In this document: in pieces, positions 27,917 to 37,868 of the stretch
How positions within the stretch are numbered: the stretch's first letter is position 1
Layout of the letters: every line of letters starts with the position of its first letter
DNA from: Roseobacter weihaiensis
Lineage (GTDB): Bacteria > Pseudomonadota > Alphaproteobacteria > Rhodobacterales > Rhodobacteraceae
Direction of reading: 5' to 3'
DNA length: 64,000 bases
Assembly (NCBI RefSeq): GCF_020622345.1
Contig: NZ_JACNMO010000012.1
Span: 81,873-145,872 of the forward strand
Made by a program: the position numbers and the translations under genes
Notes under the pieces: model-generated
What the model was told of the DNA's origin: nothing
Seen by the model: the letters and a program-made list of their open reading frames with translations, nothing else
Database searches by the model: none

Positions 27917-29136
27917 CGGTCAATCTCCCCGAACACCACATCCATGGTGCCGATGATGGCAGCAACGTCAGCCAGTTGGTGGCCGCGCGACATATGGTCC
28001 ATCGCCTGCAGGTGCAAAAAGCCCGGCGCGCGGATCTTGGCGCGGTAGGGCCTGTTGGTGCCGTCGGCCACCAGATAAACGCCGAACTCGCCCTTGGGCG
28101 CCTCGACCGCGCAGTAGACCTCGCCTTCGGGCACGTGGAAGCCTTCGGTGTAGAGCTTGAAGTGGTGGATCAGCGCTTCCATCGACGTCTTCATATCGGA
28201 GCGGCTGGGCGGAGTGATCTTGCCGCGGGCCAGAATGTCGCCCTGCCCCTCGGGCGCGCGCAGTTTCTCGACGGCTTGCAGAATGATGCCCACAGATTGG
28301 CGCATCTCTTCCATACGCACCAGATAGCGGTCATAGCAGTCGCCGTTCTTGCCCACGGGGATCTGGAAGTCGAACTCGTCGTAGCATTCATAGGGCTGGG
28401 CGCGGCGCAAATCCCACGCCAGACCGGACCCACGCACCATCACGCCGGAGAAGCCGTAGTCGAGGATTTCCTCTTCGGTGACCACGCCGATATCGGCGTT
28501 GCGCTGCTTGAAGATACGGTTTTCTGTCAAAAGCCCGTCGATATCGTTGATCACACGGGGAAACTCATGCGCCCAGGTCTCGATGTCGTCGATCAACTCG
28601 GGCGGCAGGTCCTGATGCACCCCACCGGGCCGGAAATAGGCAGCATGCAGCCGTGCCCCGCAGGCCCGCTCATAGAAGACCATCAGCTTTTCACGCTCCT
28701 CAAAGCCCCAGAGCGGCGGGGTGAGCGCGCCCACGTCCATCGCCTGCGTGGTGATGTTGAGGATGTGATTGAGCACCCGGCCTATTTCACAAAAGAGCAC
28801 CCGGATCAGCGATGCGCGGCGCGGCACTTCAACGCCTGTCAGCTTTTCGATGGCCAGACACCAGGCGTGTTCCTGGTTCATCGGCGCCACGTAATCGAGC
28901 CTGTCAAAGTAGGGCAGGTTTTGCAGATAGGTCCGGCTCTCCATCAGCTTCTCGGTGCCCCGGTGCAGCAGCCCGATATGCGGGTCACAGCGCTCGACGA
29001 TCTCGCCGTCAAGCTCCAGCACCAGCCGCAGCACGCCGTGGGCTGCGGGGTGTTGCGGCCCGAAGTTGATGTTGAAGTTGCGGATCTTCTGCTCGCCCGT
29101 GAGGGCGTCTTCAAAACCTTTGGAGCCGTCCATCAT
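27913..29136 (-). CDS. nuoD: NADH-quinone oxidoreductase subunit D
   Basis: A 407-residue 49-kDa-type subunit that forms the quinone pocket with NuoB and NuoH. Family marks: [44 protein letters not shown] and the end DVVFGEIDR. NuoC is separate, as is usual in alphaproteobacteria. Its ATG overlaps the preceding small membrane protein gene by 4 nt and its stop overlaps orf88 by 4 nt. Confidence 0.97.
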   Translation of the reverse strand: MMDGSKGFEDALTGEQKIRNFNINFGPQHPAAHGVLRLVLELDGEIVERCDPHIGLLHRGTEKLMESRTYLQNLPYFDRLDYVAPMNQEHAWCLAIEKLTGVEVPRRASLIRVLFCEIGRVLNHILNITTQAMDVGALTPPLWGFEEREKLMVFYERACGARLHAAYFRPGGVHQDLPPELIDDIETWAHEFPRVINDIDGLLTENRIFKQRNADIGVVTEEEILDYGFSGVMVRGSGLAWDLRRAQPYECYDEFDFQIPVGKNGDCYDRYLVRMEEMRQSVGIILQAVEKLRAPEGQGDILARGKITPPSRSDMKTSMEALIHHFKLYTEGFHVPEGEVYCAVEAPKGEFGVYLVADGTNRPYRAKIRAPGFLHLQAMDHMSRGHQLADVAAIIGTMDVVFGEIDR

Positions 29137-29336
29137 GCGCGTTCCTCCGTTGTTTGAACCGGATCACGAAATGCAAAAATCCAACAGAATATGAAAACAA
29201 AAGCCGGATTGACTGCCAGAATCGCCCACCACTTTGACATTCCGAATTTCGGCAACAGCATCCATATTGGCGTCGCAAATACTGCAGCCATCATGAACAC
29301 TAGAACTACCGAAGGAAGCCCGAGGTCAAATCCCAT
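29133..29336 (-). CDS. Small two-helix membrane protein, 67 aa (tandem pair, second copy)
   Basis: Begins [16 protein letters not shown] and has two hydrophobic helices separated by [16 protein letters not shown], ending in a charged tail ([12 protein letters not shown]). It is homologous to the gene immediately upstream: both carry a P-x(3)-LLP-x-FG-x(2)-K-[YW]-WA turn between two helices. The ATG shares a base with that gene's stop (TGATG) and the stop overlaps nuoD by 4 nt. Unknown function; possible small complex I subunit or assembly helper. More A+T-rich than nuoC and nuoD. Confidence 0.65.
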   Translation of the reverse strand: MGFDLGLPSVVLVFMMAAVFATPIWMLLPKFGMSKWWAILAVNPAFVFIFCWIFAFRDPVQTTEERA

Positions 29337-29509
29337 CACCGCTTCTCCAGCTCTTGCAGCTTCAGACCCATCCACCACAGCAGGGCAATCGTGCCCAGCG
29401 GGATGAGGCAGGCCGCCGCCCAGTATTTGTTGATGCCGAAGAACGGCAGCAGCTTGACCATCGGGATGGCCGTGAGCGCCGACAGGACCAGCCACCAGAA
29501 GCCACCCAC
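29336..29509 (-). CDS. Small two-helix membrane protein, 57 aa (tandem pair, first copy)
   Basis: A GTG start immediately follows the nuoC stop (TAGGTG). The product reads (M)GGFWWLVLSALTAIPM, VKLLPFFGINKYWAAA, then a second helix and KLQELEKR. It shares the LLPxFGxxKxWA turn and the two-helix layout with the next gene, so the two look like a tandem duplication. The internal ATG in AIPMVK would remove the first helix and is less likely. Position between nuoC and nuoD with no spare bases points to coupled translation. Confidence 0.6.
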   Translation of the reverse strand: MGGFWWLVLSALTAIPMVKLLPFFGINKYWAAACLIPLGTIALLWWMGLKLQELEKR

Positions 29510-30127
29510 CTACTTGGCCTCCTGCTTGTCGTCCGCCTTGTCATCGCCGGGCAGAATGTATTCCGCCCCCTCCCAGGGGCTCATGAAGTCGAACTGCCGG
29601 TATTCCTGCACGAGGCTGACTGGCTCATAGACCACACGCTTCTGCGCCTCGTCATAGCGCACTTCGGTATAGCCCGTGGTCGGAAAGTCCTTGCGCAGCG
29701 GGTGCCCGCGAAAGCCGTAATCCGTGAGGATGCGCCGCAGATCCGGGTGACCCGAGAAGAGGATGCCGAACATGTCGAAGACCTCACGCTCGAACCAGTT
29801 GGCCGAGGGGTGCACCGAGATGATCGAGGGCAGCATCTGATCTTCGCGGATGCTGACCCGCAGGCGGATGCGGTGGTTCTGATACATCGACAGCAGGTGG
29901 TAGACCACGTCGAACCGCTTGGCCCGACCGGTGTAGTCCACCGCGGTGATGTCCACCAGCGTGGAGAACCGGCAGGTCGCATCTGTCTTGAGAAACTCGA
30001 TCAGCCCGACGATGTTCGAGGGCGTCACGTCAAGATTCAACTCATCCTGGGTCACATCCCAGGCGAGCACGCAGTCGGTGCGCTTTGCCTCGATATAGGT
30101 GCCAAGTTCTTGTAAGGGGTCAGACAT
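29510..30127 (-). CDS. nuoC: NADH-quinone oxidoreductase subunit C
   Basis: A 205-residue 30-kDa-type subunit. The family signature [20 protein letters not shown] is intact, followed by [17 protein letters not shown]. The C-terminal tail is Asp/Lys-rich ([14 protein letters not shown]). The stop is directly followed by a GTG start of a small membrane protein gene. It begins 41 nt after nuoB. Confidence 0.97.
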   Translation of the reverse strand: MSDPLQELGTYIEAKRTDCVLAWDVTQDELNLDVTPSNIVGLIEFLKTDATCRFSTLVDITAVDYTGRAKRFDVVYHLLSMYQNHRIRLRVSIREDQMLPSIISVHPSANWFEREVFDMFGILFSGHPDLRRILTDYGFRGHPLRKDFPTTGYTEVRYDEAQKRVVYEPVSLVQEYRQFDFMSPWEGAEYILPGDDKADDKQEAK

Positions 30128-30168
30128 CCAGGTCCTCTCTGATTGCGCGGGGGCCGCACCCTGCCCTG

Positions 30169-30792
<624 letters not shown>

Positions 30793-31045
30793 CGCATCAT
30801 CGCATCGCTGTTACCTTTGGTCGCGCATGGAAATGATGACATGCCACACGCGCGCTGCAGCATGTAAAGTCAAATGGTTTCAATTCTTTACAAGTCTTCC
30901 AGGCCGCATGAGACGACAACCAAGGTCCGTGCCGCACGGGATGGGAAGGCCCGCGCATCGGGCACAGAGGCTGCACATGCGGCAACGGGCAGCGTGCAAT
31001 CCCCGAGAGACATCGCGACTGTCAAAAGCACAGGCGCTGGCCGGC

Positions 31046-31067
31046 AAAAAGGGCCCCGCAGGGCCCT
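31046..31067 (-). terminator. Intrinsic terminator after nuoA
   Basis: On the minus strand AGGGCCC, loop TGCG, GGGCCCT is followed by a run of T's, 29 nt after the nuoA stop. A 7-bp GC-rich stem with a 4-nt loop and five T's is a textbook intrinsic terminator. It may act partly, lowering nuoB onward relative to nuoA, or fully, making nuoA a separate unit. Confidence 0.75.
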
Positions 31068-31096
31068 GTTACATGCTGTGCGGGATCAGCCGGAGG

Positions 31097-31462
31097 CTAT
31101 TGCCACTCCAGCGCGCCCTTTTTCCACTCATAGGCAAAGCCGATGGTCAGCACGCCGAGGAACACCATCATCGACCAGAACCCGACCATGCTGACGTCTT
31201 TGAACGCCACGGCCCAGGGGAACAGAAACGCAATCTCAAGGTCAAAGATGATGAACAGGATCGAGACCAGATAAAAGCGCACATCGAACTTCATCCGGGC
31301 ATCGTCAAATGCGTTGAACCCGCATTCATAGGCCGAGACTTTTTCAGGGTCCGGGTTGCGCACCGCCAGCACGACCGCCGCCAGGATCAGCACGAGGCCC
31401 AGGCCAATGGCCACGCCCAGAAAAACCAGAATTGGCAGATATTCCCGCAGCATCTCGTCCAA
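31097..31462 (-). CDS. nuoA: NADH-quinone oxidoreductase subunit A
   Basis: A 121-residue, three-helix membrane subunit. [20 protein letters not shown] is the conserved loop and [20 protein letters not shown] the second helix. I place the start at TTG 31462 (giving (M)DEMLREYLP): TAAGGAG lies 7 nt upstream, whereas the in-frame ATG at 31453 is 16 nt from it. First gene of the cluster. Confidence 0.95.
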   Translation of the reverse strand: MDEMLREYLPILVFLGVAIGLGLVLILAAVVLAVRNPDPEKVSAYECGFNAFDDARMKFDVRFYLVSILFIIFDLEIAFLFPWAVAFKDVSMVGFWSMMVFLGVLTIGFAYEWKKGALEWQ

Positions 31463-31811
31463 GGTGTGGCTCCTTACCTGCACTGCCGCACAGCACTGTT
31501 GTGGCCGCACCGAATGTGCAGCATTGAATTTCTTTACGCCGATGCCGAAACAGGGTCAACCAAGCAACGCGTGCCATGGCATGGATTTATGACCTGGTCA
31601 AAGGCTGCCCGGAACGGCCAGTCCAAACGGAACGATGTGCAGCTGCCGCTGTCTCTGAGCGGTATCTTGCGCACCTTTTTGTAAATCACAACATTCTGAT
31701 CCAAATGTGTATCTGCATCGTAAACTAAAAGTTAATCCGGTGCCGGTGCGCGCCTTTTCGTGAATGGCGCGCGGCGTTACCTCACTTCGACATGAAGGAA
31801 AGAAGAACACC
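31463..31811. other. Divergent promoter region between nuoA and the fasciclin gene
   Basis: This 349-bp gap holds the nuoA promoter candidate near its left side and an A+T-rich stretch (about 31675-31735) that probably carries the promoter of the fasciclin gene on the plus strand. I see no gene, tRNA or FNR-type box in it. Confidence 0.5.
31531..31559 (-). promoter_or_regulatory. Candidate nuo promoter
   Basis: On the minus strand TTGACC (31559-31554), a 17-nt spacer and TAAAGA (31536-31531) precede nuoA, giving a leader of about 60 nt that contains TAAGGAG before the TTG start. The -35 is strong and the -10 weak. Confidence 0.45.
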
Positions 31812-32318
31812 ATGAATAGACGTTTTGCACTGAAAGCCACGATCGCCGCTGGCGCACTTGCCACCATTGCGGCCTGCGGGCAGACTGACCCGGGCAATGA
31901 TATTGTCGATATTGCCGCCGCGAACGGCAACTTCAATACACTCGTGGCGGCGATTCAGGCCGCAGGTCTTGAAGAGACACTGCGCGGTCCCGGCCCCTTC
32001 ACTGTCTTTGCACCGACAGATGCAGCCTTTGCGGCATTGCCTGAGGGTACAGTAGAGAACCTGCTGCTGCCCGAGAACCAGGAGACGCTTGTAAGCATTC
32101 TGACCTACCACGTCGTACCTGGTGCCATCCAGTCGGGTGACGTTCTGGGCCAGGTTCAGGATGTGACGACCGTCAATGGTCAGACCGTTCGTGTGGACGG
32201 TCGCGGCGGCAAGCTTGCAGCGGCTGTGCGGGTCAATGACGCCAATGTGACGGCGGCCGACATCCTGGCAAGCAACGGTGTGATCCACGTCATCGACAAA
32301 GTCCTCCTGCCCGACTAA
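31812..32318 (+). CDS. Fasciclin-domain lipoprotein
   Basis: A 168-residue exported protein. The N-terminus [20 protein letters not shown] has a twin-arginine pair and ends in a lipobox (AAC, Cys 22), so Tat or Sec export followed by lipid anchoring is likely. One FAS1 domain follows: [42 protein letters not shown] and [16 protein letters not shown]1 proteins mediate adhesion or surface interactions. AAGGAAAGAAG before the ATG supports this start over one at 31764. A strong terminator follows. Confidence 0.92.
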   Translation: MNRRFALKATIAAGALATIAACGQTDPGNDIVDIAAANGNFNTLVAAIQAAGLEETLRGPGPFTVFAPTDAAFAALPEGTVENLLLPENQETLVSILTYHVVPGAIQSGDVLGQVQDVTTVNGQTVRVDGRGGKLAAAVRVNDANVTAADILASNGVIHVIDKVLLPD

Positions 32319-32342
32319 GGCAGCCCAAGGACTTTCCTCGGG

Positions 32343-32370
32343 CCCGCAGGCGAAAGCCTGCGGGTTTCTT
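32343..32370 (+). terminator. Intrinsic terminator of the fasciclin gene
   Basis: A perfect 9-bp stem (CCCGCAGGC / GCCTGCGGG) with a GAAA tetraloop is followed by TTTCTT, 24 nt after the stop. The converging liu cluster ends 28 nt further on, so the stem may also help end that transcript, though no T-run is present on that strand. Confidence 0.88.
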
Positions 32371-32397
32371 CATTCTAGTGTTTCTGCCCGTCCTGCG

Positions 32398-33180
32398 TCA
32401 GCGCATCCAGGCGGCTTTGCGTTTTTCGAAGAAGGCCGAAATGCCCTCCGCCGCCTCCTGCCCTTCCCAGCGGGCCGCCAGCGCCTCGATGGACTGCTCT
32501 ATCATCTCCTGACTGACCGTGCCGCCCAACCTGCGGGCCAGCTCTTTGGCAGCAGCCACCGCCCCCGGCGCGCAGGCCAGATAGGGGATCACTTCCGCCT
32601 CGACCGTCTCCGCCAGTGCCTCGGCCGGAACCGATTTGGCCAGAATGCCCAGATCGACAGCCTCTGACGCATCGAACAGCCGTGCCGACATGAAGACGCG
32701 CCGCGCGCGCCCTTCGCCCATGCGCGCGAGCACATAGGGCCCAATCGTGGCCGGGATCAATCCCAGGCGCGTCTCGGTCAAGCCAAACCTTGCATGATCG
32801 ACGCCAATGACCACATCGCAGACGCAGGCCAGCCCGACACCACCGCCGAAGGCGTTACCCTGCACCGCCCCGATCAGTGGCTTTGGCAGGCTGTTGAGCG
32901 CGCCGAGCATGCTGGCAAGCTTGCGCGCCTCTGCCGCACGGGTCTCGGCCTCCATCCCCAACTGGTCGCGCATCCAGCCCAGATCGCCCCCGGCACAGAA
33001 AGAAGTCCCCGAAGCGGCGAGCGTAACAACCCGTACGTCCTCATCCGCGGCCAGTTGAGCGGCGACGGCCGTCAATTCCTCGATCATCCGCGCCGAAATG
33101 GCATTGTGCTTTTGCGGCCGGTTGAGGGTCAGCGTGGCGACACCGCGCGGGTCGGTCGAAAGGGTAATCGTGTCAAACAT
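32398..33180 (-). CDS. liuC: Methylglutaconyl-CoA hydratase (enoyl-CoA hydratase family)
   Basis: A 260-residue crotonase-fold enzyme. Oxyanion-hole segments are GTSFCAGGDLGWMRDQ and VQGNAFGGGVGLACVCDVV, and TETRLGLIPATIGPYVLARM follows, a pattern common in methylglutaconyl-CoA hydratases. Expected reaction: 3-methylglutaconyl-CoA plus water to HMG-CoA, step 4 of leucine breakdown. Assignment to that substrate rests mainly on its neighbours: HMG-CoA lyase 9 nt upstream and MccA/MccB in the same run. Confidence 0.88.
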   Translation of the reverse strand: MFDTITLSTDPRGVATLTLNRPQKHNAISARMIEELTAVAAQLAADEDVRVVTLAASGTSFCAGGDLGWMRDQLGMEAETRAAEARKLASMLGALNSLPKPLIGAVQGNAFGGGVGLACVCDVVIGVDHARFGLTETRLGLIPATIGPYVLARMGEGRARRVFMSARLFDASEAVDLGILAKSVPAEALAETVEAEVIPYLACAPGAVAAAKELARRLGGTVSQEMIEQSIEALAARWEGQEAAEGISAFFEKRKAAWMR

Positions 33181-33189
33181 CTCAAACCT

Positions 33190-34062
33190 CTAGGGGGTTG
33201 CAGCGGCAGCGGCACGCAGCGCCAGGGCCATCTGCGCGGCCTCTGCCAGAATCGTCGCGTCGAGGCCGGTGTCATAGCCCAATGCGGCCAGATGCGCCGC
33301 GACCGCTTCGGTGGCGACATTGCCCGATGATCCCGGCGCAAAGGGGCAGCCGCCCAGACCGCCGATCGCCGCGTCAAAGACACGAAGACCCAGGCTGAGC
33401 GAGGCATCGATGTTTTCCAGCGCGCGCCGATTGGTATCGTGATAATGCCCGGCCAGACGGCCCACAGGCACCACGTCACGGACCGCCAGCAGCATGCGCG
33501 CGATGCTGTCGGGGGTCCCCGCACCGGTCGTATCGCCGAGGCTGATCTCATAACAGCCCATGGCAAAAAGCCTGTCGGCCACGCAGGCCACCTGCGCGGG
33601 CGTCACAACGCCATCATAGGGGCAGACCACCACGCAGGACACATAGCCGCGCACCGGCACATCGATGTGGCGCGCTTCCTCCAGGATCGGCACGAACCGG
33701 TCGAGGCTTTCGTCGATGCTGGCGTTGATGTTGGCTCTGGAAAACCCTTCGGAAGCGGAGGCAAAGACCGCAACCTCATCCGCTCCGGCAGCCCGCGCAT
33801 CCGTAAAGCCGCGCATGTTGGGGGTCAAAGCCGCATATCGCAGGCCCGCCTGGCGCGCGATCCGGTCCAGCACATCGCCTGAACCTGCCATCTGCGGCAC
33901 CTTTTTGGCGGAGACAAAACTGCCCACTTCCATGCGGCGAAAACCGGCCCGGCTCAAACAATCGATCAGCGCGATCTTGTCTTCCAGCGCAATCTCACCG
34001 GGCTCATTCTGCAGACCGTCCCGTGGCCCGACCTCAAAAATCTCGCATTGTCCCAAGCTCAT
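33190..34062 (-). CDS. mvaB: Hydroxymethylglutaryl-CoA lyase
   Basis: A 290-residue TIM-barrel lyase that splits HMG-CoA into acetoacetate and acetyl-CoA, the last step of leucine breakdown. VGPRDGLQNEP near residue 11, RRMEVGSFVSAKKVPQMAG, and the C-terminal GGLGGCPFAPGSSGNVATE (catalytic Cys loop) are all intact. Length is typical. It lies 28 nt after a GST gene and 9 nt before liuC. Confidence 0.96.
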   Translation of the reverse strand: MSLGQCEIFEVGPRDGLQNEPGEIALEDKIALIDCLSRAGFRRMEVGSFVSAKKVPQMAGSGDVLDRIARQAGLRYAALTPNMRGFTDARAAGADEVAVFASASEGFSRANINASIDESLDRFVPILEEARHIDVPVRGYVSCVVVCPYDGVVTPAQVACVADRLFAMGCYEISLGDTTGAGTPDSIARMLLAVRDVVPVGRLAGHYHDTNRRALENIDASLSLGLRVFDAAIGGLGGCPFAPGSSGNVATEAVAAHLAALGYDTGLDATILAEAAQMALALRAAAAATP

Positions 34063-34090
34063 ATCGGCGTCTCCCCCATGCTGATACCGC

Positions 34091-34756
34091 TCACTCTAAG
34101 GGCCAGGGCGGGTAAAAGTCTTGCGCATAAATGCCATCCCCCCGGGGCAGCGCGGCCTCAAAGCCCGCCCGAGCCGTGATCCGGGCGTACCAGTCTGCCA
34201 GCGCCGGATGGTCTTGCAGCGCGACGAAATGCTGCGCCATGTAGACCGCCTGCCCCACAGAGATATCCGCCGCCGAAAACCCCGAGGTCAGCAGATGATC
34301 GCGGTTTTCGATGGGCGTGGAGAGCCGCGCCTCGATGGCATCAAAGCACTTTCTGACCCGCGCAGCTTCGAGCTTCATCACAATCGGGCTGCGCATGTGG
34401 TCCTCGAAAAGGGCGACATGCTGCTGGGTCAGGGCGGCCGTGTGCTGGCTGAGGGTTTCGGCGAAATGCACCCAGACCAGCCAGGTCATCCGGTCAGGCG
34501 TCCCCGGGCCGCGGCCCAACCCGTCTGGGCTGAAGCGTTCGCAGAGGTATTCCGTGATGGCACCGGTCTCGAACATCCGCTCGCCCTCGATCTCAAGCGC
34601 GGGCACGCGCCCGGCAGGCGACAGCGACAGGAACTCCGGGCTGCGCAGGGTGCGGTCAAACGGGTAGCTGCGCAGCTGAAACGGCACCTCCAGCTCGTTG
34701 AGCAACCACAGCGTCCGCATGGACCGCGTCTGCGGGCAGTGGTGGAGGGTTATCAT
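34091..34756 (-). CDS. Glutathione S-transferase family protein
   Basis: A 221-residue GST: N-terminal thioredoxin-like domain (LHHCPQTRSMRTLWLLNELE, then GRVPALEIEGERMFETGAITEYL) and an all-helical C-terminal domain. The Ser in TRSMR is the candidate glutathione-activating residue. It overlaps mccA by 4 nt (ATGA), so it is co-translated with leucine breakdown enzymes. The link may be detoxifying reactive acyl-CoA or aldehyde by-products, which is inference. Confidence 0.9.
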   Translation of the reverse strand: MITLHHCPQTRSMRTLWLLNELEVPFQLRSYPFDRTLRSPEFLSLSPAGRVPALEIEGERMFETGAITEYLCERFSPDGLGRGPGTPDRMTWLVWVHFAETLSQHTAALTQQHVALFEDHMRSPIVMKLEAARVRKCFDAIEARLSTPIENRDHLLTSGFSAADISVGQAVYMAQHFVALQDHPALADWYARITARAGFEAALPRGDGIYAQDFYPPWPLE

Positions 34757-36702
34757 GCGGTGTCCTCCTCCGGATCCTGTTCCAGCCGGATCAAGGGTGC
34801 CCCGGCGGCGACCTGATCCCCTTCGGCGGCCAGAACCTCCGCCACAACCCCGTCGCGGGCCGCCAGCAGCGCGTGCTCCATCTTCATCGCCTCCAGGAGC
34901 ACCAGCCGGTCACCTTTGCCGACGGCCTGCCCCTTTTGCGCCGCCACCCGTTTTATCAGCCCCGGCATCGGCGCCTCGATGAGCGTTTTGTCCGCCGTCT
35001 GATCTGCCGCCACCGCCAGCGGGTTGATCCGGTCAAAGATCAGACCGTAGGCGTCAAAGACGGTGGCCTGATCGCCGTCAATGCAGACATCGGCTATCGC
35101 CCGGCCCGCGATGCGCCAGACGCCCGCAACACGCTCTGCGCGCACGGTGATATCCGCAACCTTCCACGCCTGATGGTCCGGGTTGAGCACCGCCACGCTG
35201 AGCGTCAGGGCGTCATCTGCGTGGCGCAACTCGATCCGCTGAACGAGCGGGTCCCAGAGCGTAAACCCTGCCAGATCATGCGGTCTGTCGAGCCCCAGAA
35301 AGGCCATCGCCGCCGTAACCCAGTGACGTGGCTCTGCCGGAGGTGGGGCGGTCAGGCTGTCGATGTCGCGCGCGATCAGGCCCGTGTCCACCTGCCCGGC
35401 AGCAAATCCCTCATGGGCCGCAAGCTGACCCAGAAAGGCCAGATTGGTCACGCTGCCGGCAATCTGGCAGCCCGCAAGCGCCTGCCGCAACCGCGACAGG
35501 GCGACGGCGCGGGATGGGCCGTGGGTGATGAGTTTGGCGATCATGGGATCGTAGAACGGGCTGATCGCGTCACCGCTGCGCACGCCGCTGTCCGCACGGA
35601 TATCGGCGGGAAAAGCGACGTGACCCAGAGTGCCGGTGGCGGGCAGGAACCCGGCGGGCACATCCTCGGCGTAGAGCCGCGCTTCGAAGGCATGCCCGTT
35701 GATGGACAGTTGCTCCTGCGCGGTCGGAAGACCTTCGCCTGCGGCCACCCGCAACTGCCACGCCACGAGATCGATGCCCGTGATCGCTTCGGTGACAGGG
35801 TGTTCGACCTGCAGGCGCGTATTCATCTCCATGAAATAGAACCCGTCGGGGTGGAGCCCTTGGGCGGTGTCGACGATGAACTCCACCGTGCCCGCGCCCT
35901 TGTAGCCGATGGCTTCGGCCGCGCGGACGGCGGCGACCCCCATCGCGTCTCGAACCTGCGATGTCATGCCCGGCGCCGGAGCTTCCTCGATCACCTTTTG
36001 GTGACGCCGCTGCAGCGAGCAGTCGCGCTCATAGAGGTGTATCGCCTTTTCGCCATCGCCAAAGATCTGCACCTCGATATGGCGTGGCTGCATGATGTAT
36101 TTCTCGATCAGCACATCCGCGTTGCCAAAGGCGGTCTGTGCCTCGGCGCGGGCGGCGTGAAGGGCGTCCGGAAATTCCGCCGCTGCCGCCACCAGACGCA
36201 TCCCCTTTCCACCCCCGCCCGCAACCGCTTTGATGAGCACCGGGTAGCCGATCCTGCCCGCTTCCGCCGCCAGCAGCGCGTCGTCCTGATCCGAGCCGTG
36301 ATAGCCGGGCACCACGGGCACCCCCGCCTTGACCATCAGGACCTTTGCAGCGTCTTTCAGACCCATCGCCCGGATCGCTGCGGCAGAGGGGCCGACAAAG
36401 ACCAGGTCGGCGGCCTCAACCGCCTCCACGAAGGCCGGATTCTCGCTGAGAAAGCCGTAGCCGGGGTGAATTGCCTGCGCGCCGGTGTCAAGGGCCGCCT
36501 GAACGATCACATCGCCGCGCAGATAGCTTTCGGCGGGTGCAGGCCCACCGATGTGTACCGAGATATCCGCCATCGCCACGTGTTTCGCCCCAACATCCGC
36601 GTCGGAATGGACCGCCACACACCGCACGCCCATGGCTTGTGCTGTCTCGATCACCCGGCAGGCAATCTCGCCCCGGTTGGCTATCAGAATCGTGTCAAAC
36701 AT
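34753..36702 (-). CDS. mccA: Methylcrotonyl-CoA carboxylase, biotin-containing alpha subunit
   Basis: A 649-residue biotin carboxylase with a fused carrier domain. ATP-grasp motifs include KAVAGGGGKGMRLV and ERDCSLQRRHQKVIEEAPAP (both near residues 160-240), MEMNTRLQVEHPVTE, and the biotinyl lysine is Lys607 in EAMKMEH. It carboxylates biotin for MccB to convert 3-methylcrotonyl-CoA to 3-methylglutaconyl-CoA. The substrate is inferred from the neighbouring liu genes; propionyl- or acetyl-CoA carboxylase subunits are similar. Likely biotinylated by BirA (9663-10403). Confidence 0.95.
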   Translation of the reverse strand: MFDTILIANRGEIACRVIETAQAMGVRCVAVHSDADVGAKHVAMADISVHIGGPAPAESYLRGDVIVQAALDTGAQAIHPGYGFLSENPAFVEAVEAADLVFVGPSAAAIRAMGLKDAAKVLMVKAGVPVVPGYHGSDQDDALLAAEAGRIGYPVLIKAVAGGGGKGMRLVAAAAEFPDALHAARAEAQTAFGNADVLIEKYIMQPRHIEVQIFGDGEKAIHLYERDCSLQRRHQKVIEEAPAPGMTSQVRDAMGVAAVRAAEAIGYKGAGTVEFIVDTAQGLHPDGFYFMEMNTRLQVEHPVTEAITGIDLVAWQLRVAAGEGLPTAQEQLSINGHAFEARLYAEDVPAGFLPATGTLGHVAFPADIRADSGVRSGDAISPFYDPMIAKLITHGPSRAVALSRLRQALAGCQIAGSVTNLAFLGQLAAHEGFAAGQVDTGLIARDIDSLTAPPPAEPRHWVTAAMAFLGLDRPHDLAGFTLWDPLVQRIELRHADDALTLSVAVLNPDHQAWKVADITVRAERVAGVWRIAGRAIADVCIDGDQATVFDAYGLIFDRINPLAVAADQTADKTLIEAPMPGLIKRVAAQKGQAVGKGDRLVLLEAMKMEHALLAARDGVVAEVLAAEGDQVAAGAPLIRLEQDPEEDTA

Positions 36703-36705
36703 ATC

Positions 36706-37395
36706 TCACCACCATGAGCCCGAGGTTCCGTCCATCAGATGTTGCTGCACATAGCGTGGCAGCGGCCAGGCGTCGTAGTCCACCCCGGTCAACCGCCCCG
36801 GCGGCTGGCCGCGCCAGGCATGGCGATAGAGATCCATATGCAGGGTGATCTCGATCTGGCCGAGAGCCTCGTCGACCTTTGTCCTGGTTTCCTGAATGCC
36901 GTCTTCGAGCTTTTGCGCATCGGTCTTGCGCCGCATCCACCCTGCGGGCAGGATCTGGCTCAGCACCTTGCTGCCCGCAGAAAGCGCCACCAGCAGCACG
37001 AGATTCGACATAACACCCGGCAAGGTGGGGGCGGCAATGTCGCGGAAAAAGCCCGGCAACCCGCCAAACCAGCCGGTCTTGACCTCTTTCTGCGCGGCAA
37101 GCTCGGCGCGGGCCATCTCGAATTCCTGCGCAAAGCTGATGCGGAACTGTCGCGCAAAGGCCCGCCGGTTGAAATCCGACCGCCCGGCCCAAAGCCGCAG
37201 CTTGGGCCGCACGAACCAGCCCTGGCGCGATTGCTCCACGAAATCTTCGAAATCGAAGATGAAGAAGTAGTCTTCGACATCCGGACTGTTGTGAATCACG
37301 TAGACAGGCAGTTCCACCTCGCGCCCCAGAGACGGTAACTTGAGCCCGCTGACGCTGCCCGTGATCCGATCGGTGATCGACCTGATGCCTTTCAC
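36706..37395 (-). CDS. Conserved hypothetical protein of the liu cluster, 229 aa
   Basis: Unrecognised. A GTG start at 37395 overlaps the ASCH gene stop by 4 nt (GTGA); the frame is open further upstream but only inside that gene. The protein has a strand-rich N-terminal part (REVELPVYVIHNSPDVEDYF), a central helical, charged region and a hydrophobic segment (MSNLVLLVALSAGSKVLSQI, about residues 130-150) that may span or touch the membrane, then a helical tail ending GTSGSWW. It sits 3 nt before mccA. Confidence 0.65.
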   Translation of the reverse strand: MKGIRSITDRITGSVSGLKLPSLGREVELPVYVIHNSPDVEDYFFIFDFEDFVEQSRQGWFVRPKLRLWAGRSDFNRRAFARQFRISFAQEFEMARAELAAQKEVKTGWFGGLPGFFRDIAAPTLPGVMSNLVLLVALSAGSKVLSQILPAGWMRRKTDAQKLEDGIQETRTKVDEALGQIEITLHMDLYRHAWRGQPPGRLTGVDYDAWPLPRYVQQHLMDGTSGSWW

Positions 37396-37814
37396 GGGGC
37401 CTCTCCGAAATCCTCGATCACCTCGAAACGCTCCCAGATCAATTTCATATCGGGGGCAAAAATGCCCTGCCGCATGAAATAGCGCTTGTGGCCCGTGCGC
37501 CATCCCTGCAGCGTCTCATCCTCGCCTTCCGCAAGAGCCATCTCTGCGGTCATTGTCTCCCAGGTCGTCGCGCGCAGCTCAACCGTGCGGGTCGCCAGGG
37601 CGGGCGTGCCATCCCAGTGCAGAGAAATATCGGTCCGCCCCACAACCGGCATCGCTTCTTTTCCATCCTCAAAGTCAGCGATTGCCCCGCATGTCGCGCG
37701 TTTCGCTCCCGACCGCACCAGCGCCAGCAGCTCGTTGCACAAGGCTTCTGTATCCCCGAACGTATAGGTTTCGGCATCGGAAAATTTCAATCTCGCCTCC
37801 CGAAGGGTTATCAT
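37392..37814 (-). CDS. ASCH-domain protein
   Basis: A 140-residue ASCH-fold protein, a fold related to PUA RNA-binding domains. LALVRSGAKRATCGAIADFE is the family's basic/cleft segment. Members include N4-acetylcytidine amidohydrolases and putative RNA-binding coactivators. Here the gene is wedged between mccB and orf229 in a leucine degradation operon, with no clear reason. It starts 54 nt after mccB. Confidence 0.85.
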   Translation of the reverse strand: MITLREARLKFSDAETYTFGDTEALCNELLALVRSGAKRATCGAIADFEDGKEAMPVVGRTDISLHWDGTPALATRTVELRATTWETMTAEMALAEGEDETLQGWRTGHKRYFMRQGIFAPDMKLIWERFEVIEDFGEAP

Positions 37815-37868
37815 CGCGCTGACCTGCGTTTTGCGTTGCGGCGCGATGACGGCAACGCGCGGTAGGGG

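Noticed and set aside
34873..36717. 614-codon plus-strand frame
   Set aside because: Antisense of mccA, which has full biotin carboxylase motifs.
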